From: Streptomyces sp. NBC_01717
GTDB lineage: Bacteria > Actinomycetota > Actinomycetes > Streptomycetales > Streptomycetaceae
DNA: 64,000 nucleotides
Assembly (NCBI RefSeq): GCF_036248255.1
Contig: NZ_CP109178.1
Span: 558,001-622,000, forward strand
Direction of reading: 5' to 3'
The translations under genes were made by a program, and so were the position numbers. The notes below the pieces were generated by a model, which worked only from the letters and a program-made list of their open reading frames with translations, was not told where the DNA came from and did no database searches. Positions 43,192 to 51,769 of the stretch are shown here, piece by piece. Every line of letters starts with the position of its first letter. The first letter of the stretch is position 1.

Positions 43192-43728
43192 ATGCTGACT
43201 GTGCGACCCACTCTCCCGAAGATCGAGGGCGGCCGGGTACAGGGCCTCCTGCAGCTCATTGAGGACGGCATCCATCTCGTCGTCGCGGCGCTCCTCGTAC
43301 TGCTCGCGGGGCTCCTGACCGTTGGGGTCGTCCACGACGTCATCAGGTCGATCCAGGGGCCGTACCGCGAGGATACGGTCGTTCTCTCCGCCTTGGACAA
43401 CGGCCTTGTGCTGTTCATCGTGGCCGAGCTGCTCCACACCGTCCGCCTCACCATCAGGAACCAGACCCTCGACGCGGAGCCGTTCCTCGTCGTCGGCCTG
43501 ATTGCCGGCATCCGCAAGGTGCTCATCGTGACGGCCGAGGCGGAGAAGTCCTTCCGGTGGAACGTCGAGGGGATCGAACTGCTCATCCTGGCGGGGCTGA
43601 TCCTCGTGATGGCGACGGCGGCGTACGTGTGGCGGCGCTCGACGCGGCCGGGAGACTACTTCCCGCTCCAGGAGGCGGGGCGCTCCCCGTCGCCGGCGCC
43701 GTCACCCACCCCGGTGCGTGGGTCCTGA
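43192..43728 (+). CDS. PsiE family membrane protein
   Basis: 178 aa from ATG 43192 (ATG 43156 would add 12 residues; neither has a clear SD). Four membrane helices (about 27-48, 69-90, 103-120 and 137-157) and the family pattern EDGIHLVVAALLVLLAGLLTVGVVHDV … LVLFIVAELLHTVRLTIRNQ … EPFLVVGLIAGIRKVLIVTAE. PsiE proteins are phosphate-starvation-inducible in E. coli; role unknown. Its 3' end overlaps the convergent FUSC gene by 73 bp. Confidence 0.78.
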   Translation: MLTVRPTLPKIEGGRVQGLLQLIEDGIHLVVAALLVLLAGLLTVGVVHDVIRSIQGPYREDTVVLSALDNGLVLFIVAELLHTVRLTIRNQTLDAEPFLVVGLIAGIRKVLIVTAEAEKSFRWNVEGIELLILAGLILVMATAAYVWRRSTRPGDYFPLQEAGRSPSPAPSPTPVRGS

Positions 43729-45878
43729 TCATCATCTTCCGCCTCCACGGCCGCCCGCACCCGCTGCTCCTCGCGAGCGGAGCCGACGTCCCGTTCCAGG
43801 GGTGTGCGGCCGACGGCCGTCGTGAGGTCCTCCAAGGCCCGCTTCTGTAGTTCTGCCCCGCGCCGCATCACCGGGCTCCGGTCTTCGGCGGCGGCGCCCT
43901 CCCACGCATGGAGCGCCTCCTCCACGCGCCCCCAGTCCGGATTCCTGTGCTCGCGCACGTCGACTGCCGCCTGCGCGGTGTCCGCCTCCAGGGCCTCGGC
44001 GAGCCGCTCCGCCTCGGGGACGAAACGGCTGTCGTCCCGCGGGACGTGGCTCTCCATGAGCATCGCCGCCCGGCCGAACCCCTTGAGCGCCTCCTGCGCC
44101 TCCTCCGCCTCGCGCGACGTCAGGCCCCTGGGGCGGACCGGTTCCTGCCTTGCCCGGTCGTAGGCCTCCTGCCAGGCGGCACGTGCCTCCCTGCTCGCCA
44201 GCAGTGCCCTGCGCATGTCGGCGCGATGCTCCCGGGTCGGTTCGGCGTAGCTGCGGAGCACCGCGGCCGCATAGCGGCCGTTGGCGGCGAGCCAGTCCGC
44301 AAGCCGGCCCGGCAGCCGGGGCGTCTCCCATGCGGGGAACACCACGTACGCCAGCATTGCCAGGGCCCCGCCGAGCAGGGTGAGCACCACGCGCTCCGGG
44401 ACCGTCTGCTCCCATGCCTGGCCGCCCATGCCGAGCAGGAAGACGACGTACGCGGCAGTGAAGCACTGGGAGTAGGCGTAGCCGGTACGGATCAGCGTGT
44501 ACGACAGGCCCGCCGAGACCACCGTCAGCGCGCCGAACACATGGGCGTCCGGGCCCAGGGCCCGCACCATCCCGGTGGCGAGCGCGACCCCCGCCAGGGT
44601 CCCGGCGAGACGGGCCACCGCACGCGCGTATGTCCGGTGGAAGTCCGGCCGCATCACCATCACCGAGGCGATGGGTGCCCAGTAGCCGTGGCCCAGGGGT
44701 AGCCGGGCGGCGATCAGATAGCCGAGCGTGGCCACCGCCGCCAGGCGGACGGCGTGCCTGAACACGGGCGAGTCCCGGCGGAGCTCACAGCGGACCGCCC
44801 GGACGACGACGGGTACCAGCCGGAACATTGTCGGGCGCACCAGGAACTGGGCGCCTGCGGGGCCGTGCAGCGTGGGCGTCTTCCCGCGCGCGCCGCCGCT
44901 CCCGGCGATCTCCACCGCCTCGCCGAGCAGTTCCACGAGCCGCTCGGCAGTCTGCCGCGCGGGGCCCTCCAGCACCTCGTGCTCCTCGTCGACGCGCAGG
45001 ACGTCCGCGCTCCCGGGCGGCACCTCGGCGGGAGTGCCGCGGCGGATCGAACGGGCGGCCGCATCCAGGACGTCGGCGGCCGCGTCGAGCAACTCCCGCG
45101 CGCGGTCCCGCCCGGGTCCCTCCGCCGGGGCGCCGACGTCCGGGTCGGCGAGGGCGGCGACGACCGGCCGAATGCGCTCGGCGAGGCCCCGGGGGCCGTG
45201 GAGGACGGGGGGCCGGGTGCGCGCCTGTGATGGCGTCACGGCGGCCGCGTCCCGGGCCGTCATCAACGGCTCCGGGTCGAACGGGGCGGTCGGGTCGTGC
45301 CGCAGCCGGCGGGCGTAGTCCGCCACGGCGGCCAGGGCGTCGGCGAGCGCGTCACGATGCGCCCCCCAACGGCGGATCGGGAACAGCAAGATCAGCACGG
45401 CCTGCGCCACGCCTCCGAGCGCGATGACCCCGGCGTGCTCCAGGGCTCGCCCGACGCTCGTGGGCAGGGTGATGGTCACCAGCATGCTGCCGACGGTCGT
45501 CGCTGCGACGATCCCAGCGGTCGATCCGACGGCCCACGCCATCCCCGCGGCAAAGGCCCATACGGCTAGCAGTGGAAGGAACGTCACCAGTCGCCCCGCC
45601 GCCAGGTAGCCCACGAAGGTGCTGAGCGCCAGACCCGCGCCCGCGCCGAGCGCGATCACCTTGCGTGGACGCCAGGTGCGCTGGAAGGTGGCCCCACCCG
45701 CGGAGTAGGCACCGAGGGCGGCGGACGCGGCGTACGCAGGGGAAACCAGCCACAGCGCCAGCCCGATGACGATCGCCACCCCAGCAGCCGTGCGCAGCGC
45801 GAGCAGGGGCTCCAGCCGCGTCTCCTCGAGCGTGAGCCCGGATCGCACGACCTCCCCGAAGGCCCGCAGCCACGTCAC
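43656..45878 (-). CDS. FUSC family membrane protein
   Basis: 740 aa. Two blocks of membrane helices (residues ~25-170 and ~385-525), the second containing LGHGYWAPIASVMVMRPDFHRTYARAVARLAGTLAG, the fusaric-acid-resistance/YccS signature. A 200-residue cytoplasmic domain lies between them and a 200-residue coiled, acidic one follows. FUSC proteins resemble aromatic-acid efflux pumps (AaeB). Overlaps the psiE gene tail to tail, so antisense effects between the two transcripts are possible. Confidence 0.85.
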   Translation of the reverse strand: MTWLRAFGEVVRSGLTLEETRLEPLLALRTAAGVAIVIGLALWLVSPAYAASAALGAYSAGGATFQRTWRPRKVIALGAGAGLALSTFVGYLAAGRLVTFLPLLAVWAFAAGMAWAVGSTAGIVAATTVGSMLVTITLPTSVGRALEHAGVIALGGVAQAVLILLFPIRRWGAHRDALADALAAVADYARRLRHDPTAPFDPEPLMTARDAAAVTPSQARTRPPVLHGPRGLAERIRPVVAALADPDVGAPAEGPGRDRARELLDAAADVLDAAARSIRRGTPAEVPPGSADVLRVDEEHEVLEGPARQTAERLVELLGEAVEIAGSGGARGKTPTLHGPAGAQFLVRPTMFRLVPVVVRAVRCELRRDSPVFRHAVRLAAVATLGYLIAARLPLGHGYWAPIASVMVMRPDFHRTYARAVARLAGTLAGVALATGMVRALGPDAHVFGALTVVSAGLSYTLIRTGYAYSQCFTAAYVVFLLGMGGQAWEQTVPERVVLTLLGGALAMLAYVVFPAWETPRLPGRLADWLAANGRYAAAVLRSYAEPTREHRADMRRALLASREARAAWQEAYDRARQEPVRPRGLTSREAEEAQEALKGFGRAAMLMESHVPRDDSRFVPEAERLAEALEADTAQAAVDVREHRNPDWGRVEEALHAWEGAAAEDRSPVMRRGAELQKRALEDLTTAVGRTPLERDVGSAREEQRVRAAVEAEDDDQDPRTGVGDGAGDGERPASWSGK

Positions 45879-46136
45879 GGGTGCGAGCCTAGCCGGAATG
45901 CCCTGCCGGTTCGCGTAGGCCTGGTTGAGGTGCGCGAGCCGTCGGGCAAGGAAGCCTCCGGCACGGGTCCAGGAACAGGCTGCGGCCGCAGCCGCTGGGA
46001 CGGGGTGCTACCACTGCAGACACTGTTGGGCGTCCACCGTCCTACCGGGCCGGAGCCAACTAGGGCGCGTATCGAGTCGTGATCAATCTGCGGGATTCGC
46101 CCTCGTGGTGGGGCCTGGACCGGTAGATGTTCTCGC

Positions 46137-46634
46137 ATGACGCGAGTGCAACTGGCGGACACGGAGTGGGAGTTCATCGAGCCGTACCTGCCGATCGGCG
46201 AGTACGGCCCGTACCCGGAGCGGCTGCGGCAGCAGTTCGAGGGGGTGATCTGGCGGTTCAAGACGGGCGGGCAGTGGCGGGAGATGCCGCAAGAGTTCGG
46301 TGCCTGGTCGACCGTCCACAACCGCTTCCGGCAGTGGCGTGACGCCGGCGTCTTCGAGGCCCTGCTGGAGGGGCTGATCGCGGAAGCTGCGAAGCGGGGC
46401 GAGGTGGACCTGTCCCTGGTCAGTATCGACTCCACTACCGTGCGGGCTCACCACGACGCCGCCGGAACGCACCTGGACCAGGACGTCGTCGCCGCGCTGG
46501 AGAAGGCCGCCGCCGAGGAGGAGAAGGCCCGGTCAAAGGGGGCGGCCTCGAAGAACAAACCGGGTCGGACACAGAAACCAGTCCCGGGCGGGAAGAGCGA
46601 CGACGTATCCGGCGTCGGTGCAAACTGCGGCTGA
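46137..46634 (+). CDS. IS5-type transposase, frame A
   Basis: 165 aa. N-terminal DUF4096 part: ADTEWEFIEPYLPIGEYGPYPERLRQQFEGVIWRFKTGGQWREMPQEFG … TVHNRFRQWRDAGVF; then LSLVSIDSTTVRAHHDAAG with the first catalytic Asp (IDSTTVRAH). It ends prematurely in GVGANCG; the rest of the enzyme continues in the -1 frame (46679-47140). A -1 slip is how several IS5 members make transposase, but no obvious slippery run is visible, so this may also be a mutation. Confidence 0.82.
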   Translation: MTRVQLADTEWEFIEPYLPIGEYGPYPERLRQQFEGVIWRFKTGGQWREMPQEFGAWSTVHNRFRQWRDAGVFEALLEGLIAEAAKRGEVDLSLVSIDSTTVRAHHDAAGTHLDQDVVAALEKAAAEEEKARSKGAASKNKPGRTQKPVPGGKSDDVSGVGANCG

Positions 46635-46678
46635 AGGCCGCTCTCCTCGGACGCTCCAGAGGTGGGCAGACCAGCAAG

Positions 46679-47140
46679 GTGCACCTCGCCGCCGACCGCA
46701 AGTGCCGCCCGCTGGCGTTCGTCCTGACCGCGGGGCAGGCCGCGGACAGCCCGCATTTCATCCCCGTGCTGGGGAAGATACGGGTCCGCGGGCCCGTCGG
46801 CCGCCCCCGCACCCGGCCGGACGCTGTCGCCGGGGACAAGGCCTACTCGTCCCGCGGTAACCGGGCCTACCTACGGAAACGCCACATCAAGGCAGTCATC
46901 CCGGAGAAGAGGGACCAGGCCGCCAACCGGACGAAGAAAGGCTCCAACGGCGGCCGGCCCGTCAGCCACGACACCGACCTCTACAAGGAACGGAACACCG
47001 TCGAGCGCCTGATCAACAAGCTGAAGGCCTGGCGCGGCATCGCCACCCGATACGACAAGACCCCCGACAGCTACCTCGCCGGACTCCACCTGCGCGCCTC
47101 GATGATCTGGATCAAAGACCTCACCCGGACCACCCATTGA
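46679..47140 (+). CDS. IS5-type transposase, frame B
   Basis: 153 aa from GTG 46679; the frame is open back past 46600 (LGRSRGGQTSKVHLAADRK), so it is normally fused to frame A. DDE catalytic domain: PDAVAGDKAYSSRGNRAYLRKRHIKAVIPEKRDQ (second Asp), ERNTVERLINKLKAWRGIATRYDKT with the catalytic Glu, then SYLAGLHLRASMIWIKDL. Transposition requires the joined A-B product. Confidence 0.8.
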   Translation: MHLAADRKCRPLAFVLTAGQAADSPHFIPVLGKIRVRGPVGRPRTRPDAVAGDKAYSSRGNRAYLRKRHIKAVIPEKRDQAANRTKKGSNGGRPVSHDTDLYKERNTVERLINKLKAWRGIATRYDKTPDSYLAGLHLRASMIWIKDLTRTTH

Positions 47141-47159
47141 TCACGACTCGATACGCGCC

Positions 47160-48281
47160 CTAGTCGCCGTGGTCGTCCTGGAGCATGTGGCGACGTTCCT
47201 GTTCGCGCTTGGAGTAGGCGGCTGCCCGGATCGCCTCGTCGCTCTCCAAGCCTGATCCCAGCGCGCCGCCCACGGTGGCGACCGAAGCGACGAACCATGA
47301 CAACGTCAAGTATTCCGCGGCGTGCAGCGGGGTCCGTGTCACGGAAGCGAACACTTGGCCGTTGATGATGAACAGAGCCCACACCAAGTTGATGACCATC
47401 AAACCGCCGTAGCAGACGAGCACCCCGATGCCCACGGTCATGACCGTCGAGGCGTTGTAGAGCCTCGCCCTCTGCCTCGCCTCCGGCGAGACCTCTGTTG
47501 ATCGATGCCACAGTTGCGCGTCGACGATCAGCCAGCCGACCATGAGCCCGACAGACCCGACCATCGCGATCACCAGGCGTGGCGCGCTCAGGTACTCGGC
47601 CAGGCCCCAGATGGTGGAGTTCACGGTGGCGACTGCTCCCGTGGCGAGTGCGGCCGCCAGGGCTTTCGACAAGCCCGGCACCAAACGCCACGGCCGGTTG
47701 GCGCGGACCATACCGACGAGCACCCTCAGGTAACCGCGCGGCCCGCTTACGACGTACCGAAGATCAGCGGTCTCCTCCTCACCGACCGGGCCCGGGTGAA
47801 CAGGCGCGAGACGACTGACGAAGTGCCCCAGAAGCGGCTCACTCTGCGGAGGTCCCTCAGCCCCGGTGGCCCGCGGACCCGCCAAGCCAAGCACGGCTTC
47901 TTCCACAGCCCGCCGGGCTCTCGTCTGCAGACGCAAGCCCCCCAGCGGAGGAAGAGACAGCAGCGCCAAGCCGTGTTCGTGACTCACATCCATAACGAGC
48001 TTGCGCCCGTGTGAGTGCAGCGGAAGGTCGGTGAGGGCCACGACAATGTCCCAATTCTCAGCTCTTCCGCGGTCCATGATCCGGCGCATCAAGGTGGGCG
48101 GGTCCTCGGTCCCTGCGGTGAAAGGCTCACTGACCACCTCGACGTCGAAACGTCGGCCCTGGCCCGACTTGTCGGCGAGCCGAGTGGAAAGTATCCGGGC
48201 CATGCGCTGCGCGATCTCCGTCGGCGCATCCGGATCCGCCAGGAGAGCTACGACCGTAACGCCCTGAGACGACACCCGCAT
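47160..48281 (-). CDS. membrane protein with N-terminal soluble domain
   Basis: 373 aa from ATG 48281 (AAGGAG very close upstream). Residues 1-175 are soluble (VTVVALLADPDAPTEIAQRMARIL … NWDIVVALTDLPL … SHEHGLALLSLPPLGG); 205-225 is VLVGMVRANRPWRLVPGLSKALAAAL; about four membrane helices follow (225-345), ending GGALGSGLESDEAIRAAAYSKRE. I do not recognise a named family, but partial copies occur at 48511 and 56641. Its TAG stop is the CTAG target of the adjacent IS. Confidence 0.7.
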   Translation of the reverse strand: MRVSSQGVTVVALLADPDAPTEIAQRMARILSTRLADKSGQGRRFDVEVVSEPFTAGTEDPPTLMRRIMDRGRAENWDIVVALTDLPLHSHGRKLVMDVSHEHGLALLSLPPLGGLRLQTRARRAVEEAVLGLAGPRATGAEGPPQSEPLLGHFVSRLAPVHPGPVGEEETADLRYVVSGPRGYLRVLVGMVRANRPWRLVPGLSKALAAALATGAVATVNSTIWGLAEYLSAPRLVIAMVGSVGLMVGWLIVDAQLWHRSTEVSPEARQRARLYNASTVMTVGIGVLVCYGGLMVINLVWALFIINGQVFASVTRTPLHAAEYLTLSWFVASVATVGGALGSGLESDEAIRAAAYSKREQERRHMLQDDHGD

Positions 48282-48510
48282 GACTCCTTCTCGTCGGCTG
48301 CCCCCCCGATCGCCCGTGCCCACAGGATGCCCCCGAGGTATCGCCGACGCCGCGTGACACGCTGGCCCCTGCCAGCAGGTGCAGGCGGTACGGTCAGATC
48401 TCCTCGTCCTCCCCGTGCAGGGCCTGCTCCACCACCGGGCCCCGGTTGCGTGCGCCACCGCGAACACCCGCTCCGCGCCACCCCGGGTACCGCGACGAGA
48501 TCGATCGGTA

Positions 48511-48650
48511 GCAGGCCCGCCTCCTGTTCAACCTCGTCACCGTGATCACCTTGTTCATGGGCATCACTGCCTCTACGCCGCGCTGTTCCTGCTCGTCCAT
48601 GTCACTGCGGCGTTCCTGCTCACACCGCAGTCGTTGCGTCCCCTCGTCCG
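48511..48650 (+). pseudogene. fragment of the duplicated membrane protein
   Basis: QARLLFNLVTVITLFMGI, then after a frame change CLYAALFLLVHVTAAFLLTPQSL, aligns with the YNTVTCVTITSGVLSLYVILFFTLFG…ILTPSAFG part of the copy at 56641-57280 and with 47160-48281. Only about 45 codons remain. Confidence 0.6.
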
Positions 48651-48705
48651 ACACCAGCACGATGCCGAGTGCCTCTCTATGGCCCGCCACCGGCCGGGGC
48701 CCTCG

Positions 48706-48868
48706 GGGCCCGCGGTGCGGACCAGGTTGCCCGTCTTTTCCCGGTGCTCGTGCACGAGGCGGATAGCCATGGCACTCTCACCGGCCGCCGACGCCACCCG
48801 TTTGACCGAGCCGCTCCTGACGCCGCCCGCCGCGAAGACCCCGGGAAGGGTGGTCTCCAGCAGCAACG
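48706..48868 (-). pseudogene. C-terminal fragment of thioredoxin-reductase-like gene
   Basis: LLLETTLPGVFAAGGVRSG … VASAAGESAMAIRLVHEHREKTGNLVRTAGP is nearly identical to the last 55 residues of the reductase ending at 54659. In FAAGGVRSG the FAD-binding Asp of GD is already changed to Gly. A leftover from duplication of that locus. Confidence 0.8.
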
Positions 48869-49022
48869 CCACCTTGTCGGCGTCCGCCAACAGCGGAGTG
48901 TGCGCCGCCTAGGCTAGGCCGTGACCGCAAATGGATCCGAGATACTCCGGACGCTCGTGTGAGCGGGGCCCGGTGATGGCGTCTGTCGCGCGGTTCCCGG
49001 TGCGAACGGGTAATCAGGAACA

Positions 49023-51491
49023 GTGAACAAGGACGCGACCGACCCCTTCGTGCATGTCCGGGGCGCCAGTGAGAACAATCTGCGGAACATCGATGTCGAC
49101 GTTCCGCGGGACGCGATGGTCGCCTTCACCGGCGTCTCCGGTTCGGGCAAGTCCTCGCTCGCGTTCGGCACGCTCTACGCGGAGGCCCAACGGCGCTACT
49201 TCGAGTCCGTAGCACCGTACGCCCGAAGGCTGTTGCAACAGGTCGGCGCACCGCACGTGCAGGAAATCACCGGACTGCCACCCGCCGTGGCCCTGCAGCA
49301 GCGACGCGGGTCGCCCAGCTCGCGATCGACGGTCGGCACCATCACCACGCTGTCCAATCTGCTGCGCGTGCTGTACTCCCGCGCCGGCACCTATCCGCCC
49401 CGGGCCGCGCGGCTGGAGGCCGAGTCGTTCTCACCCAACACCGCGGCCGGCGCCTGCCCGGAGTGCCACGGACTGGGCGTCGTGCACGACGTCGCCGAGG
49501 ACCTGCTCGTCCCGGACCCCTCGCTGAGCATCCGCGAGGGGGCGATCGCCGCCTGGCCGGGCGCCTGGCAGGGCGCCAACCTGCGCAGTGTCGTGAGCGG
49601 CCTGGGGATCGACATCGACCGACCGTGGCGCAGGCTCAGGAAGAAGGACCGGGACTGGCTGCTGTACACGGACGAGCAGCCCTCCGTGTACATCGAGCCG
49701 GAGGAGGACCGCGTCGACTACGGCTACCAGGGCAAGTTCTGGAGCGCCCGCAAGCACGTCATGCACGTCCTCGCCGACTCCAAGAGCGAGAAGATGCGCG
49801 AACGGGCGCTCCGGTTCGTCAGGAGTGTGCCCTGCCCCGAGTGTCACGGCAGCGGACTGCGGCCCGAGGCGCTCGCCGTGACCTTCGCCGGACGTTCCAT
49901 CGCCGAGATCAACGCGATTCCGCTCACCGAGGTCGTGGCGCTGCTGCGGCCCGTCGCGGGGCGGTCCGAGGCCGACGCCACCACGTCGACCGCCCGATCC
50001 GGGGAGACGACCGAGGTCGCGGTCCGGATCTGCGGCGATCTGGTCGCGCGGGTCGACGTACTGCTCGACCTGGGCCTCGGATATCTCAGCCTCGGGCGCC
50101 GCTCGACGACCCTGTCGCCCGGCGAGGCGCAGCGCCTGCGGATCGCCACCCAGCTGCGCTCGGGGCTGTTCGGCGTCGTCTACGTTCTCGACGAACCCTC
50201 CGCGGGCCTGCACCCGGCTGACGCGGAACCCCTGCTGGACGTGCTGGACCGCCTCAAGGCGGCGGGCAACTCGCTGTTCGTCGTGGAGCACGACATGGAC
50301 GTCGTACGGCGGGCAGACTGGGTGGTCGACATCGGCCCCGGCGCGGGTGAGGGCGGCGGACGCGTGCTGTACAGCGGCCCGGTCGCCGGTCTTGAGCGGG
50401 TCGGGGAGTCGGCCACGAGCCAGTACCTGTTCGGGCGTGCCCAGCCGCTCGATCACCGCCCGCGCACACCGCATGGCTGGCTGCACCTGAGCGGCGTCTC
50501 CCGCCACAATCTGCACGACGTGTCCGTCGACGTACCGCTCTGTGTACTGACGGCGGTGACGGGCGTGTCCGGTTCCGGAAAGTCGACGCTGGTGACGCAG
50601 GTGCTCGCCGAGGTCGTCCGCGGCCACCTCGGACTCGTACCCGAGGAGCCCGACGAGGCGCAGCTGGAGGTCGACGTCCAGGACGCGTCGGGGGTCGAGT
50701 CGTTCGACCGGCTGGTCCGGGTCGACCAACGGCCCATCGGCCGAACTCCCCGGTCCAACCTGGCCACGTACACGGGGATGTTCGACGCGGTGCGCAAGTT
50801 GTACGCGGCGACGGACGAGGCCAGGGCGCGCGGCTACTCGGCCGGGCGGTTCTCCTTCAACGTGCCCGAAGGGCGGTGCGAGACCTGCCAGGGCGAGGGA
50901 TTCGTCGCGGTGGAACTGCTGTTCCTGCCCGGCACCTACGCGCCGTGCCCGACCTGCCAGGGCGCCCGGTACAACGCCGAAACGCTGGAAGTCACCTACC
51001 GCGGCAAGAACATCGCGGAAGTTCTGGCGCTGTCCGTCGACGCCGCCGCCAAGTTCCTGTCCGCCGTCCCGGCCGCCTCCCGCAGTCTGGAGACGTTGCG
51101 CGAGGTGGGACTGGGGTACCTGCGGCTGGGCCAGCCCGCGACGGAACTCAGCGGTGGTGAGGCGCAACGCATCAAACTGGCCACCGAACTGCAGCGAGCC
51201 CGCCGCGGTCACGCGCTCTACCTGCTCGACGAGCCGACGGCGGGGCTGCACCCCTCGGACATCGCGCTGCTGCTGCGACAGCTGCACCGGCTCGTCGACG
51301 CCGGCAACACGGTCGTCCTCGTCGAGCACGACCTGGACACGATCGCCACCGCCGACTGGGTCATCGACCTCGGGCCGGGCGGCGGCGACGCGGGCGGGCG
51401 GGTGGTCGCGGCGGGCCCGCCGGCCAAGGTGGCGAGGGCCCGCCGCAGCGCCACCGCGCCCTATCTCGCGGCCCGGCTATCGCGCTCCTGA
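49023..51491 (+). CDS. UvrA paralogue lacking the UvrB-binding domain
   Basis: 822 aa from GTG 49023. Two ABC ATPase halves: Walker A VSGSGKSSLAFGTLYAEAQRRY and VSGSGKSTLVTQVL, signatures LSPGEAQRLRIA and LSGGEAQRIKLA, Walker B VLDEPSAGLHP and LLDEPTAGLHP. The zinc modules CPECHGLG/CPECHGSG and CETCQGEG/CPTCQGAR are present. After VLYSRAGTYPP the sequence goes directly to AESFSPNTAAGACPEC, so the ~110-residue UvrB-binding domain of true UvrA (about 950 aa) is absent. This is the class II form often tied to drug resistance. Confidence 0.87.
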   Translation: MNKDATDPFVHVRGASENNLRNIDVDVPRDAMVAFTGVSGSGKSSLAFGTLYAEAQRRYFESVAPYARRLLQQVGAPHVQEITGLPPAVALQQRRGSPSSRSTVGTITTLSNLLRVLYSRAGTYPPRAARLEAESFSPNTAAGACPECHGLGVVHDVAEDLLVPDPSLSIREGAIAAWPGAWQGANLRSVVSGLGIDIDRPWRRLRKKDRDWLLYTDEQPSVYIEPEEDRVDYGYQGKFWSARKHVMHVLADSKSEKMRERALRFVRSVPCPECHGSGLRPEALAVTFAGRSIAEINAIPLTEVVALLRPVAGRSEADATTSTARSGETTEVAVRICGDLVARVDVLLDLGLGYLSLGRRSTTLSPGEAQRLRIATQLRSGLFGVVYVLDEPSAGLHPADAEPLLDVLDRLKAAGNSLFVVEHDMDVVRRADWVVDIGPGAGEGGGRVLYSGPVAGLERVGESATSQYLFGRAQPLDHRPRTPHGWLHLSGVSRHNLHDVSVDVPLCVLTAVTGVSGSGKSTLVTQVLAEVVRGHLGLVPEEPDEAQLEVDVQDASGVESFDRLVRVDQRPIGRTPRSNLATYTGMFDAVRKLYAATDEARARGYSAGRFSFNVPEGRCETCQGEGFVAVELLFLPGTYAPCPTCQGARYNAETLEVTYRGKNIAEVLALSVDAAAKFLSAVPAASRSLETLREVGLGYLRLGQPATELSGGEAQRIKLATELQRARRGHALYLLDEPTAGLHPSDIALLLRQLHRLVDAGNTVVLVEHDLDTIATADWVIDLGPGGGDAGGRVVAAGPPAKVARARRSATAPYLAARLSRS

Positions 51492-51517
51492 CGACGGCGC
51501 GAGGGGCTGAGCACCGG

Positions 51518-51716
51518 TCAGCCGGGTTCGGGGCGCAGGGTCGCGCGCGTCGCCATGCTGCGTTCCAGCTTGTGGCGGATATCGCTCGCGAGGTGTCCCG
51601 CCTGGGCCCACTACACGATGAGTTCGGCGACGTGGCGCATCTTGATGTCGGTGTGCTGGGAGATCTCTCGGGCCTCCCGTCTGCCGTGGATCCGTGTCAC
51701 GCGCGCCCGCACCCGA
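51518..51716 (-). pseudogene. gene tail with in-frame stop, family unknown
   Basis: Minus frame: GRREAREISQHTDIKMRHVAELIV, TAG at 51611-51613, then WAQAGHLASDIRHKLERSMATRATLRPEPG and TGA at 51518-51520. Both pieces read as one smooth helical C-terminus, so a nonsense mutation split it. The 5' part is replaced by the MFS gene end. Family not recognised. Confidence 0.4.
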
Positions 51717-51769
51717 GTGCCCAGGTCCGCGCCTCCCAGACAACCGGTGTCGCATGCGCCGCAGGGAGG

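Larger units (their letters stand above)
46064..47159 (+). mobile_element. IS5-type insertion sequence, 1096 bp
   Basis: Perfect 24-bp terminal inverted repeats (GGCGCGTATCGAGTCGTGAT… at 46064-46087, its complement at 47136-47159), flanked on both sides by CTAG (46060-46063 and 47160-47163). CTAG duplication is typical of IS5-family elements. Two transposase frames fill it. The right CTAG supplies the TAG stop of the neighbouring minus-strand gene. A decayed, shrunken relative lies at 15308-15905. Confidence 0.88.

Noticed and set aside
49431..51329. 632-codon minus-strand frame
   Set aside because: Antisense of the UvrA paralogue, whose motifs are unmistakable on the plus strand.
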